DNA of 64,000 bases from Cordylochernes scorpioides (GCA_030710605.1 CP092879.1:19130702-19194701), one strand, 5' to 3'; numbered from the stretch's first letter, positions 49,001 through 51,725 are shown. Program-made: numbers and translations. Notes: generated by a model not told the origin, from the sequence alone.

Positions 49001-51556
49001 GAGTTTTAGCCGTCTACGTACCTCTACAGCAGTTTATATAATACCTATACAAAAAAGGTGTTCTACGAAAGATGTATTATCTTGATGAAAATGTAATCGT
49101 CTAGACAGTTTTATCTACTTACATAGCTACAGCAGTTGACAACTACATATCGTCCATACAGTAGTTTATATTTTACACATAGTACAAAGTCTTTTTACAC
49201 ATAGTACAAAGTCTTTTTACCCATAGTACAAAGTCTTTTTACATAGTACAAAGTCTTTTTACATAGTACAAAGTCTTTTTACATAGTACAAAGTCTTTTC
49301 ATACATAGTAAAAATTCTTTACACATAGTACAAAGTCTTTTCACACATAGTACAAATAATTATTTAAATATTTATTGCCATCTATCGTTAAAATTTTACA
49401 CAAATAAATTTACTGGCAATGCGTTTCTTTTAAATATCATCAAATATTATCTCTACAGACCTTACTGCAATGATATGAGTTATTGAATGAGAGGGCTTGG
49501 CTCATCAGTAGTGAACCCTCTCAGCGATTTCGCCAAATTAATCTCTAGACCGCTCTACTATTGTATTGGACTGGTTTTGTTATATACCCTGCATTTTCTA
49601 TGGAAGGCAGCTTGGGGGGGGTTTAGTGAACTATGGACATAAGCTTATAGGTCTGTAGAGGTACATACATATAATTTCAAGGTATTGCATCGAACAAAGC
49701 TCTTCCGCAAAATATGTTTTCATAACCAATATATATTAGTAATAATTATAAATATAAAATAGGCGTTATTGTTAATTTTCAAAATATTTACCCCCATATT
49801 TTGCAAAATTTATTATGACCATAATATAAATATATATATCAAATTTTTTTCTTCCCATTGAATATAACAAAATATTTTTAAAACTTAATTCTGTTGACGT
49901 TATGCGCCGCTGAGTTTGTTGTTGACACACATTAAATATGTTATAACACCTTGATAAAGGTTGGCGTTCGGCCAACTAAAATATTGGCAAAATAAATGAT
50001 ATTTTGATCCAATATATGCCTTTTTAATTAAAGTAGTTTATATATATAATGTCTATGCAAATAAGTGTCCTACCAAATTGTCTATCCCAAAAAAAAAAAC
50101 ATATCGTTCATACAGCAGTTTAAATATATAATGCCTATGCAAATACGTGTGTGTCCTACCAAATTTCTATCCCAAATAAAAACAGCAGTTTATATATAAG
50201 GCCTATGCAAATAAGTGTATATGTCCTACCAAATCTCTATCCCAAATAAAAAACATCGTCCATACAGCAGTTTATATATATAATGCCTATGCAAATAAGT
50301 GTGTATGTCCTACCAAATTTCTATCCCAAATAAAAAGCATCGTCCATACAGCAGTTTATATATATAATGCCTATGCAAATAAGAGTGCCTTACCAAATCT
50401 CTATCCGAAATAAAAAAAACATCGTCCATACAGCAGTTTATAAATATAATGCCTATGCAAATAAGAGTGCCTTACAAAATCTCTATCCCAAATAAAAACA
50501 TATCGTTTATACAGCAGTTTATAAATATAATGCCTATGCAAATAAGAGTGCCTTACCAAATCTCTATCCCAAATAAAAACATATCGTCCCTACAGCAGTT
50601 TATATATATAATGCCTATGCAAATAAGAGTGCCTTACCAAATCTCTATCCAAAATAAAAAAAAACATCGTCCATACAGCAGTTTATATATATAATGCCTA
50701 TGCAAATAAGAGTGCCTTACCAAATCTCTATCCAAAATTTAAAAAAAACATCGTCCATACAGCAGTTTATGTATAATGCCTATTCAAATAAGAGTGCCTT
50801 ACCAAATCTCTATCCAAAATAAAAAAAACATCGTCCATACAGCAGGTATCCAAAACGAACCCACATTGTTCTCTTAGAAACCTTGAACGCAAACATCGAC
50901 AGCTGAGAAGAGTCGTAACAATATAATGCCTATGCAAATAAGTGTCCTACCAAATTGTCTATACCAAATAAAAACATATCGTCCATACAGCAGTTTATAT
51001 ATAATGCCTATGCAAATAAGTGTCCTACCAAATTGTCTATCCCAAATAAAAACATATCGTCCATAATGCCTATGCAAATAAGTGTGTGTGTCCTACCAAA
51101 TCTCAATTCCAAATAAAAACATATCGTTCATAATATATAATATTTTTATGAAAAATAGACACTTCGGCCAGTTGGAGTTTTTTTTTTTTATTTCTTAACG
51201 TTTCGACAAAAATCTTTTGTCTTGTCAGGAGAACTAAATAAAATAAATCACGTGAGAACGCCCTTAAAAACCTCAGAACAATTTTTAACGCCTTGCCAAA
51301 TGTTTTATTTTATTTACTTCCCCTGACGAAGACAAAAGATTTTTGTCGAAACGTTGAGAAAATAAAAAACTCTAACTGGCCGAAGTGTCTATTTATCATA
51401 TAAATATGAATGCCGGCCAGGCAGCCTCTATCCTTACCATAAAATATAAAAAAGTACCTATGCAAATAAGTGTCCTACCAAACCCCAAATAAAAAAACCC
51501 ACCTCTAGCTTGGGCCCCCCATTGATGATACACACGGTCTTGAGCGGATACTCCAT
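9871..51556 (-). CDS. Amino-acid transporter (Aa_trans superfamily), seven coding exons, 3' end missing
   Basis: A multi-pass membrane carrier of the Aa_trans fold (SLC32/36/38-like), which moves amino acids, often with H+ or Na+, across plasma or organelle membranes. Exons are 51556-51503, 20227-20110, 20057-19886, 19829-19647, 16302-16055, 14837-14631 and 10060-9871. All junctions are GT-AG and all phases agree, giving about 390 residues. TM1 (about residues 28-52) carries the family signature as GEQAGAGMM. Further hydrophobic segments sit near 62-82, 117-139, 150-167, 176-198, 215-235, 244-268, 293-313, 335-355 and 362-383, so ten of the usual eleven are seen. Typical family phrases include FSFAYAGTPAFPSFQNDM, YGDRVSGNVL and FIFPPLFYL. 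A last TM and C-terminus are lacking. Introns are 31.3 kb, 52, 56, 3344, 1217 and 4570 bp. Family assignment is firm; substrate and subfamily cannot be told from sequence. Confidence 0.88.
10310..10350 (+). other. Stem-loop with GAAACG box (hammerhead-like foldback remnant)
   Basis: GGCGAcggtggaTCGCC forms a 5-bp stem followed by GAAACGTT. This is the same 'stem II then GAAA' layout as the foldback elements elsewhere in the window. The rest of 10081-10870 shows no coding feature. Confidence 0.3.
10866..12920 (-). mobile_element. Non-LTR retrotransposon (RT C-terminus plus RNase H), split by a Helitron
   Basis: Minus strand. Coding blocks are N-P-K-Y-L-G-V-I-L-D-E-E-L-R-F (RT palm/thumb, near 12300), T-L-R-T-T-Y-T-T-L-I-R-P-I-M-E-Y-A-T-P-V-W, then an RNase H domain: Y-T-D-G with its Asp (near 11660), F-E-L-T-A-I-W with Glu (near 11530), Y-S-D-S-R-S-A-L-E (near 11440) and P-A-H-V-G-I-E-G-N-E-M-A-D-E-L-A (near 11310). 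One in-frame stop lies near 11548 and others occur between blocks. It ends in a (CAA)n tail at 10868-10882, typical of I/Jockey-like LINEs. The reading frame resumes on the far side of the Helitron at 12832. Confidence 0.88.
12350..12831 (-). mobile_element. Non-autonomous Helitron, family 1
   Basis: In minus orientation it starts TCTATATTAATAAAATGC and ends with a GC-rich hairpin (CCCGGGCGAAGCCGGG) and CTAG, inserted between A and T without target duplication. Near-identical to 47874-48354, with terminus similarity to 41146-41800. It interrupts the LINE reading frame. Confidence 0.88.
13030..13279 (+). mobile_element. Non-autonomous Helitron, family 2, with tRNA-like passenger
   Basis: Starts TCTACTTATATAATTG and ends with a CGGGCGTTGCCCGG hairpin and CGGCTAG, inserted between A and T. 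250 bp. A near-identical copy lies at 63620-63870. The same 3' end occurs at 37047, and on the opposite strand at 17357 and 21462. Confidence 0.88.
13122..13198 (-). pseudogene. tRNA-like sequence inside a Helitron
   Basis: On the minus strand it has a box A-like TGGCCTAGTGG, a 5-bp anticodon-like stem (TCTGC/GCGGA) around a 7-base loop, and a box B GGTTCGATTCC. The loop would read GGT as anticodon, but position 33 is C rather than the invariant U. It is a tRNA-derived module rather than a working gene. Confidence 0.6.
13709..14112. repeat. Tandem duplication, about 200 bp x 2
   Basis: Two adjacent copies share GGGGATTTCATTTGTCGAAA and the following CTTTAAGTGACCTTTCGG, through to CTACTTGATTAA. 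They differ by small indels. Confidence 0.85.
14284..14513. mobile_element. Foldback element with hammerhead-like core
   Basis: Arms of about 85 bp (TTTCCGGAGATGAG...CTTTCGGGCAT and its reverse complement) flank a central hairpin (ATAAAACGCCG...CGGCGTTTTAT). Each arm carries a CTGTAGAA or CTATAGAA box, a GGGCA/TGCCC-type stem, GAAAGCTT and a 4-bp outer stem TCTC/GAGA. Class unknown; a Penelope-like terminal repeat is possible. Confidence 0.6.
14631..14837 (-). CDS. Transporter exon 6 (TM7-TM8)
   Basis: 207 nt, phase 1 to 1. A strong acceptor (TTGCTGTTGTCCACAG) and donor (CCCAAGA before GTAAGTC). It encodes G-L-I-L-M-Y-V-S-M-G, the family-typical Y-G-D-R-V loop, helix TM8 (A-A-Q-V-L-I-I-I-H-F-A-A-A-F) and N-S-P-A-Q-E-I-E-E-Y-L-K. 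Confidence 0.9.
14945..15090 (+). pseudogene. LINE reverse-transcriptase C-terminal fragment (RTE-like)
   Basis: Encodes V-R-G-S-A-G-E-T-L-L-T-V-L-E-G-K, then the basic R-R-R-R-G, then D-D-L-K and M-K-R-M-A-E-D, which is the usual C-terminal tail of RTE-type reverse transcriptases. It runs directly into the 15.1-15.4 kb array. Confidence 0.6.
15091..15425 (+). repeat. About 55-56-bp tandem array, six units, seeded by the LINE tail
   Basis: Units of GACCATGTGGCCCACCCTCA then GTAGAGGAAGACATTGAAGG. The first unit continues the LINE tail reading frame, so the array seems to have grown from it. It lies in the intron between exons 5 and 6. Confidence 0.85.
15426..15930. other. Intronic, no supported feature
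   Basis: GC-mixed DNA with no recognised gene or repeat. Confidence 0.5.
16055..16302 (-). CDS. Transporter exon 5 (TM5-TM7)
   Basis: 248 nt, phase 2 to 1. The chosen acceptor (GGCGAAG before GTTCATC) gives H-D-F-W-F-I-A-V-L-A, which matches the family best although its pyrimidine tract is weak. An AG 19 bp farther upstream (16322) is also in phase and would add seven residues. The donor is ATATTG before GTAAGTC. It encodes TM5, a proline-alanine loop (T-H-V-P-A-P-A-A-V), the conserved F-S-F-A-Y-A-G-T-P-A-F-P-S-F segment and the start of TM7. Confidence 0.85.
16313..16690. repeat. Degenerate repeat at the acceptor side of exon 5
   Basis: Loosely repeated segments of about 45-50 bp (gagcat...ttcaacac...actgtcagt...agcatgttt) start within 15 bp of the exon 5 acceptor and run upstream into the intron. 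Confidence 0.55.
17030..17175 (+). mobile_element. Half of foldback family K (hammerhead-like)
   Basis: Carries TTGCTCCCGACGAG, an A/T-rich stem, TCTGTCGAAACGTCGAG and ACTGGCCGAAGTATCTTT, then GAATGTCGGCCAGGCAGCCT. Other copies are at 33985-34130, 51145-51430 and 61345-61620. Confidence 0.6.
17357..17618 (-). mobile_element. Non-autonomous Helitron (family 2 end) carrying a tRNA-Gly-like sequence
   Basis: The 3' end (minus orientation) has the CCCGGGCGTTGCCCGGG hairpin, TCATTCGG and CTAG. The proposed 5' end TCTATATACAGTTA is shared with the copy at 21462-21876. Confidence 0.7.
17503..17566 (-). pseudogene. tRNA-Gly(GCC)-like sequence, 5' acceptor lost
   Basis: Minus strand: TGGTTCAGTGGTAGAATGCT, then CGCC-TGCCACG-CGGGCG (anticodon GCC), box B GGTTCGATT and 3' CCGGCCGATGCA, an almost intact glycine tRNA. 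The 5' acceptor half does not pair with the 3' half, so it is a tRNA fragment inside a Helitron. Confidence 0.8.
18040..18345. mobile_element. Foldback element, family 'GGTTGGC' (hammerhead-like)
   Basis: Arms of about 90 bp: ATATTGGATCAAAATATCAT ... GGCTGAATGCCAACC and the reverse complement near 18245-18335. Each arm has TTGATAAAGGTTGGC, a loop, a complementary stem, GAAATATT and an outer stem TACC/GGTA. Other copies are at 49790-50030 and 58960-59215. Confidence 0.7.
18925..19290. repeat. Degenerate tandem repeat, about 60 bp x 6
   Basis: Recurring 'ccttcgtt(t/c)ag(t)a..ggactcacat.ggctgaaa.attcctctaggaga' in the intron between exons 4 and 5. Confidence 0.7.
19647..19829 (-). CDS. Transporter exon 4 (TM3-TM4)
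   Basis: 183 nt, phase 2 to 2. The acceptor is TTCTGCTGTAG and the donor is TTTCTG before GTAAGTAG. It encodes two hydrophobic helices, around V-S-I-C-S-Y-F-S-L-L-G-G-D-V-V-Y-I and F-C-V-W-I-V-L-L-S-L-I-L-L, and ends in the family-like L-G-S-P-H-D-F. The intron upstream is only 56 bp. Confidence 0.88.
19886..20057 (-). CDS. Transporter exon 3 (TM2 and loop)
   Basis: 172 nt, phase 1 to 2. The acceptor is GTGTGACAG before AATGG; a nearer AG would create an in-frame stop. The exon encodes W-Y-G-V-A-I-L-L-Y-Y and a second hydrophobic helix, then a hydrophilic loop with two cysteines' worth of spacing (K-C-G-N-P-Y-P-T) and GEKAVAPWM. It is separated from exon 2 by an intron of only 52 bp. Confidence 0.85.
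20110..20227 (-). CDS. Transporter exon 2 (TM1)
   Basis: 118 nt, phase 0 to 1. The acceptor is ...GATGCAG and the donor is GACACAG followed by GTGAGT. It encodes E-N-E-V-P-K-K then the TM1 signature GLSVFMVIMFIMGEQAG with AGMMAISRAFVDT. This is the first conserved helix of Aa_trans proteins. Confidence 0.88.
20441..20700. repeat. 130-bp tandem duplication
   Basis: Two adjacent, nearly identical copies beginning ATACAATAAGACATTTAAAA. Confidence 0.95.
20701..21461. other. Intronic, no supported feature
   Basis: AT-rich, with scattered short similarity to other repeats only. Confidence 0.5.
21462..21876 (-). mobile_element. Helitron family 2 copy interrupted by a MITE
   Basis: Same 3' end as 17357 and the same 5' segment (GCAAACGGTGACAGAG...CTGTATATAGA). 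Between them are the MITE at 21549-21690 and G-runs at 21738-21768 in place of the tRNA-Gly module. Confidence 0.65.
21549..21690. mobile_element. 142-bp MITE with perfect 30-bp inverted repeats
   Basis: CTTAAATAAATGCATATATT... is repeated exactly in reverse at 21661-21690. TTAA occurs at both ends, so a TTAA or TA target is possible. Confidence 0.85.
21877..22671. other. AT-rich, no supported gene
   Basis: Contains a (TTA)n run near 22036-22055 and otherwise unremarkable DNA. Confidence 0.5.
22672..22883. mobile_element. Tc1-type MITE, copy 1
   Basis: TA-flanked, ends CACTCATTGACAAAACTT and the imperfect reverse complement. Siblings at 37993-38212 and 53067-53265 share internal sequence (gagacag...gttcacacttggtta). 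Confidence 0.8.
23290..23356 (+). mobile_element. LINE 3' tail fragment
   Basis: GGGTCCCCAATAAAAGGCTT followed by GTTGTTG, matching a tail at 58735-58790. Confidence 0.5.
23576..24030. mobile_element. Foldback element interrupted by a piggyBac-like MITE
   Basis: Outer arms AAACAAATGCTACAACTTTC... at 23577-23623 and the reverse complement at 23975-24025. An inner hairpin (TATGTACTCCTGTAG / CTACAGGAGTACATA) is present. The left arm is cut at a TTAA by the element at 23624-23857. Confidence 0.75.
23624..23857. mobile_element. piggyBac-like MITE, TTAA target
   Basis: Terminal repeats start CACTTTCGACCCGAGGGA, are about 33 bp long with two mismatches, and are flanked by TTAA on both sides (23620-23623 and 23858-23861). 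A third internal copy of GGACGCGAATTCGCGTCC lies at 23677-23694. Confidence 0.88.
24722..24785 (+). other. Hammerhead-like foldback arm
   Basis: ATAC-CTGTCGAA-GGGCTgttgAGCCC-GAAAGCTT-GTAT, the same module as 44875-44945. Confidence 0.5.
24855..25335 (-). pseudogene. mariner transposase C-terminal relic, interrupted
   Basis: On the minus strand, about 25330-25215 encodes S-P-D-L-A-L-S-D-F-H-L-F-P-H-L-K-K (third catalytic Asp). About 24955-24858 gives L-E-K-L-W-T-K-Y-V-E-G and a frameshifted D-Y-I-E-K end. The two parts are separated by the MITE at 24961-25210. Confidence 0.7.
24961..25210. mobile_element. MITE, family 'AAGGCTGTCCCAAAA', copy 1
   Basis: Ends AAGGCTGTCCCAAAAGTT and, reversed, AAGGTTATCCCAAAAATT. 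Inserted in the mariner relic. The second copy (25768-26440) is inverted. Confidence 0.7.
25768..26440. mobile_element. MITE copy 2, split by a LINE fragment
   Basis: Begins AAAGTTGTCCCAAAAATTCG and ends ACGAACTTTTGGGACATTTG, with GCGAATAATATTGGTATTT internally as in copy 1 reversed. It contains LINE DNA at about 25835-26285. Confidence 0.7.
25835..26285 (+). mobile_element. LINE ORF2 C-terminal fragment
   Basis: The plus strand encodes T-G-H-G-Y-I-Q-A-D-L, then I-C-P-H-S...D-Q-T-V-D-H-L-L-F-T-C-P-T-F (the Cys/His cluster at the end of non-LTR ORF2; one Cys is replaced by Ser). A stop follows at 26213-26215, then a short 3' UTR ending AAATAAATAATAA. A related 3' end lies near 47075-47130 on the minus strand. 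Confidence 0.75.
26808..27062 (-). mobile_element. Hairpin-core MITE family, copy
   Basis: About 70-bp terminal inverted repeats (GAATGTTTCTTTTCACAAAT ... ACTGTCCTTACTGCGAT and the reverse at 26992-27062) surround the core CTCATCAGTG...GTTTCGTCAATTTAATC. The element has at least ten relatives in this window. Confidence 0.75.
27120..27179 (-). CDS. Candidate third first exon (weak)
   Basis: On the minus strand, ATG ATG at 27179-27174 opens 20 codons (M-M-V-V-V-D-I-R-S-L-R-L to N-L-K-N) that end in phase 0 at a GTAGGT donor. It would therefore splice in frame to exon 2 about 6.9 kb downstream. The stretch is visibly richer in GC and CpG than its AT-rich surroundings. No phase-0 acceptor precedes it, so it would have to be a first exon. 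Similarity to the other two first exons is marginal (D-I...L...I), so chance remains possible. Confidence 0.28.
27405..30959 (+). repeat. 129-bp satellite built of two related 64/65-bp halves
   Basis: About 27 dimers of 'ctgacatgtgcagtgtatgg taggtgctcccgtgtaggta...' plus 'ctgacacgaaccttatactt taggtgatcccgtgtagata...'. The first 250 bp are diverged. A segment from about 28020 to 29100 recurs 1283 bp downstream with the same private variants (28801 and 30084; 28881 and 30164), showing a higher-order repeat of about ten dimers. Confidence 0.95.
30960..31585. other. Intronic, no supported feature
   Basis: AT-rich; nothing recognised. Confidence 0.5.
31586..31815. repeat. Tandem duplication, about 115 bp x 2
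   Basis: Two copies of 'aggatgtactttcctcttgt ggaaacaa.gtggattgatcctga.gattccagttatggatcaag'. Confidence 0.85.
32558..32692. mobile_element. Deleted hairpin-core MITE
   Basis: Inverted ends GAAACTATAATAGACGCGTA and the reverse complement near 32645-32675, the same ends as 57160-57200 and 59840-59890, but the core is missing. Confidence 0.7.
32760..33640 (+). pseudogene. Degenerate mariner transposase
   Basis: Multi-frame traces on the plus strand: E-E-T-W-V-N-Y-G-Y-D-P-E-A-K-R-Q-S (near 32980-33030), R-R-L-I-E-S-I-R (near 33205), W-I-L-R-H-Y-N-V where family members have H-D-N (near 33255), and S-K-L-N-Q-L / F-D-T-R-D-Y-I-E-N (near 33400-33460). The second catalytic Asp is lost and stops are frequent, so it is inactive. 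Confidence 0.65.
33985..34130. mobile_element. Foldback family K, collapsed copy
   Basis: The left arm (AAAGATATTTCGGCCAGTAA ... CGACGTTTCAATAAAAATC) runs almost directly into the right-arm end (ACTGGCCGAAGTATCTTT), with most of the middle deleted. Confidence 0.65.
34260..35003 (+). mobile_element. LINE 3' region (family of 53446-53925)
   Basis: Encodes F-G-I-P-T-F-F, N-F-Y-N-T-Q-F-T-T-N-H-G-N-F and, after a frameshift, D-S-R-H-L-L-L-E-C-P-L-F, the C-terminal part of non-LTR ORF2. The 3' UTR ends AAATAAAATAACAAACAAAC. Confidence 0.65.
35077..35261. mobile_element. pogo/Tigger-like MITE
   Basis: 185 bp, ends CAGTTAAACCTGTCTATAG and the inverse, with TA at the right side. Internally several short TCTATAGCGCC/CACC repeats and a run of C. 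Confidence 0.75.
35277..35700 (+). mobile_element. Hairpin-core MITE, long copy
   Basis: Contains AGTAGAAGTTTATATATAAA at the left, the core GGCGAAATCGCTGGGAGGGT ... CTACTGATGAGCC, and CAGTAAAGACAGTAGAAATT at the right. Confidence 0.7.
35727..36192 (+). mobile_element. Helitron copy lacking its 3' end
   Basis: Nearly identical to the first 440 bp of the complete copy at 36539-37047, but it stops after AATAGTATTTGAA, before the 3' hairpin. Confidence 0.75.
36539..37047 (+). mobile_element. Non-autonomous Helitron, complete
   Basis: Starts TCTATATATATAAAAATC and ends CCCGGGCGTTGCCCGGG, TCATTCGG, CTAG, between A and T. 509 bp. Both strands are open for about 70-80 codons but no helicase motifs are seen. 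Confidence 0.88.
37261..37566 (+). mobile_element. GC-rich foldback carrying a hammerhead ribozyme
   Basis: Inverted arms of about 60 bp: AGAGACAAGGGTCGCCTCTC ... at 37267-37323 and the complement at 37505-37563. The 180-bp centre carries the hammerhead at 37378-37432. The GC content stands out sharply from the AT-rich surroundings. Element class is unknown; a retrozyme-like or Penelope-related element is possible. Confidence 0.75.
37378..37432 (+). ncRNA. Type I hammerhead ribozyme
   Basis: Every core element is present in order. Stem I 5' strand is 37378-37389 (GUCCGCCUUAGA). Core CUGACGA is 37390-37396. Stem II is 37397-37400 with 37406-37409 (three pairs, one U-C mismatch, loop CAUUA). 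GAAA is 37410-37413. Stem III is A413-U420 and C414-G419 with loop CAUG. The cleavage-site nucleotide C17 is at 37421, within GUC. Stem I 3' strand is 37422-37432 (UCUAGGUGGAC), pairing over 11 positions with one bulged U and one G-U. Short stem III is usual for retrotransposon-borne hammerheads. Self-cleavage activity is inferred. Confidence 0.82.
37600..37735. repeat. Short inverted repeat, relative of the 58960 foldback
   Basis: GGATAATAAAAGGCATATAT and its reverse complement near 37700-37722, with the same outer bases as 59155-59220. Confidence 0.6.
37993..38212. mobile_element. Tc1-type MITE, copy 2
   Basis: TA-flanked; begins CACCCATTGACCAAACTT and ends ...CGTCCAAGAGTG. Internal match to 22672-22883 in inverse orientation. 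Confidence 0.75.
38757..38825 (+). other. Hammerhead-like foldback arm
   Basis: ATTC-CTGTAGAA-GGGCagcttacGCCC-GAAAGCTC-GAAT. The outer 4-bp stem differs from those at 14430 and 24725 but still pairs. Confidence 0.5.
38826..39755. other. Intronic, no supported gene
   Basis: AT-rich open stretches on both strands look like chance. Confidence 0.5.
39759..40010 (-). mobile_element. LINE 3' fragment (same family as 10866-12920)
   Basis: About 250 bp closely matching 10868-11120, including the (CAA)n tail, CCACACCAGGACAGTTGTTG and GTAGGTGTTAGT. It is a typical 5'-truncated insertion. Confidence 0.85.
40165..40930 (+). pseudogene. RTE-like LINE reverse transcriptase fragment
   Basis: Plus strand, multi-frame: V-E-Q-M-Q-S-F-S-Y-L-G-Q-L-I-T-H, A-K-A-A-F-R-N-K-R-M-L-L-T-Q-N-I-L-D-F, M-T-L-Y-G-S-K-I-W-T-L, and further on T-T-F-R-D-Q-V-E-K-P-R-P-S. 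This matches the thumb region of endonuclease-reverse transcriptases. A hammerhead-like foldback arm (about 40590-40660) is inserted inside. Confidence 0.75.
41146..41800 (+). mobile_element. Non-autonomous Helitron, family 1, 655 bp
   Basis: Starts TCTATATATATAAAATTGAA with a (TGTC)n run and ends CTCGGGCGAAGCCGGG, TACATCCG, CTAG, between A and T. Confidence 0.88.
42260..43586 (-). mobile_element. mariner element with perfect inverted repeats
   Basis: 1327 bp. Both ends read CGAGGGCCATCCAATAAATA inward, with about 36 bp of perfect terminal inverted repeat, and TA duplications at 42258-42259 and 43587-43588. The perfect ends but damaged gene suggest a recent insertion mobilised in trans. Confidence 0.95.
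42359..43481 (-). pseudogene. mariner (DD34D) transposase, broken
   Basis: Minus strand. The N-terminal helix-turn-helix region reads from an ATG at 43481 (or 43424) through E-L-R-F-S-V-I-R-F-F and V-R-R-W-R-S-W-F-L-E-G-R to an in-frame TAA at 43034-43032. The frame resumes at once with L-L-S-E-Y-H-K-Q-Q-R-M-E. T-G-D-E-S-W-V-H-H, with the first catalytic Asp (42927-42925), lies in a shifted frame between about 42945 and 42800. V-H-D-N-A-R-P-H and S-P-D-L-A-P-S-D-F (second and third Asp, 34-residue spacing class) are back in the first frame. Another shift near 42485 moves the C-terminus to N-G-V-Y-L-E-K. One stop and three frameshifts make it non-functional. Confidence 0.93.
44060..44415 (+). 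mobile_element. Probable LINE fragment with (GAA)n tail
   Basis: The GC-rich GGTCCCAAGCCCGGATGAAA start and the terminal AGAAAGAAGAAGAAGAAG tail resemble RTE-type LINE untranslated regions. No coding motif is visible. Confidence 0.4.
44755..44995. mobile_element. Foldback element with hammerhead-like arms
   Basis: About 90-bp arms around an 8-base centre (TATGTATAAAAA). The right arm reads ATAC-CTGTCGAA-GGGCTgttgAGGCC-GAAAGCTT-GTAT. The left arm is its inverse. Confidence 0.65.
45300..45542 (-). CDS. Unassigned 80-codon open frame, possible terminal exon
   Basis: Minus-strand frame Q-F-K-M-Y-G-E-L-Q-P-Y to Q-D-P-G-E-S-S-T-R-Q-K-S, stop at 45300. It is preceded by a good acceptor-like TTTATAATGTTTGCAG. 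The C-terminal part is hydrophilic (R-R-P-L-E-E-I-T-A-R-I-G-I-P-M). I do not recognise the protein. It could be the last exon of an unknown transcript or a repeat-derived frame. Confidence 0.25.
   Translation of the reverse strand: MQFKMYGELQPYLIKYTIHIYRTDPLMKFLSFIWKSKLMKKYRIRRPLEEITARIGIPMEDILQRDINQDPGESSTRQKS
45645..45855. repeat. Tandem duplication, about 115 bp x 2
   Basis: Two copies of 'catacacacatgttatct..ctatacaatgaggtacaata' ending in GAGAGGCCACCCTATCATG. Confidence 0.9.
45860..47680. other. Intronic, few features
   Basis: Holds a near-perfect palindrome (TAGCTACACC-AGCTG-GGTGTAGCTA near 46457-46481), a (CA)n start at 46500, a GACGAAACATCGAGG box near 46825-46845 (minus) like the other foldbacks, and a LINE tail scrap at 47075-47130. 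No gene was recognised. Confidence 0.5.
47689..47853. mobile_element. pogo-like MITE
   Basis: TA-flanked, begins CAGTAGAACTACCTCCCTG, with GTTCTTTAAGGAGAGGTGTC inside. Relative of 52467-52644. Confidence 0.7.
47874..48354 (-). mobile_element. Non-autonomous Helitron, family 1
   Basis: About 97% identical to 12350-12831, same ends and orientation, again between A and T. It sits at the end of an (AT)n run. Confidence 0.9.
48400..48660 (-). mobile_element. tRNA-derived SINE
   Basis: The minus strand starts with a tRNA-like head (48660-48586: GGTCGGTGGAAGGATGG ... box B GGTTCGATTCC), a T-run, then a body ending TATAGTGAACC. The body matches 1-160. Confidence 0.7.
49185..49350 (+). repeat. Short tandem repeat, 'tacaaagtcttttacatag' x 8
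   Basis: Units of 19-24 bp with small length variation. Confidence 0.9.
49370..49700 (-). mobile_element. Hairpin-core MITE copy
   Basis: Contains GGGCTTGGCTCATCAGTAGT ... CTCTCAGCGATTTCGCC, ACTGCAATGATATGAG and related ends. Core stem GAGAGGG/CCCTCTC. Confidence 0.65.
49790..50030. mobile_element. Foldback family 'GGTTGGC', one arm
   Basis: ACACC-TTGATAAAGGTTGGC...GCCAACTAAAATATT-GGCAAAATAA, then GATCCAATATATGCC, as at 18240-18345. Confidence 0.6.
51145..51430. mobile_element. Foldback family K inserted in the octamer array
   Basis: Arms GACACTTCGGCCAGT ... TCTTTTGTCTTGTCAGG and CCTGACGAAGACAAAAGATT ... ACTGGCCGAAGTGTC, with a short unique centre. The tail is GAATGCCGGCCAGGCAGCCT. Confidence 0.7.
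51503..51556 (-). CDS. Transporter exon 1 (start codon exon)
   Basis: ATG at 51556-51554 in a good context (GCCATGG) opens 18 codons, M-E-Y-P-L-K-T to K-L-E, ending GAG before a GTGGGT donor in phase 0. That phase fits exon 2, which begins with a full codon. The product is a short hydrophilic cytosolic N-terminus ahead of TM1. A homologous exon at 57836-57889 with the same length, phase and M-x-x-P-L-K-T start supports it being real. The upstream sequence (51557-51690) is GC-richer than its surroundings, as expected for a 5' UTR and promoter. Confidence 0.72.
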
Positions 51557-51690
51557 GGCTGTCTGCCGACTGTCTGTCTAATCAACTGCTGAAGCGGTGA
51601 TTTCGCGCTGCGTCACGGAATTAGCCGATCTGGCGTCACGTGGGAGGGAGGGATGGTACATTCGTCCTCATTTGTCGCAAATCTCCTCCT
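51557..51690 (-). promoter_or_regulatory. Likely 5' UTR and promoter of the transporter exon 1
   Basis: A short GC- and CpG-rich island between AT-rich arrays. It holds GTCACGTG (51635-51642), an E-box core that matches most of the CLEAR site of TFEB/MITF factors, and a nearby CGTGACG on the minus strand. No clear TATA box is seen apart from the flanking (AT)n run. Promoter function is inferred from position only. Confidence 0.4.

Positions 51691-51691
<1 letters not shown>

Positions 51692-51723
<32 letters not shown>
51692..51723. repeat. (AT)n microsatellite
   Basis: Sixteen TA/AT dinucleotides just upstream of the exon 1 promoter region. Confidence 0.95.

Positions 51724-51725
<2 letters not shown>

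Larger units (their letters stand above)
48780..51135 (+). repeat. About 82-bp array with an ATGCAAAT octamer per unit
   Basis: Units read 'cagcagtttatatataatgc ctATGCAAATaagtg(t)cc taccaaat.tctatcccaaataaaaac'. Intact octamers start at 50055, 50137, 50205, 50288, 50373, 50455, 50535, 50617, 50700, 50932, 51010 and 51072, with one mutated at 50783. A further unit is at 51460, beside exon 1. Degenerate ancestors reach back to 48780. The array is interrupted by a MITE and foldbacks (49370-50030). Confidence 0.9.
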
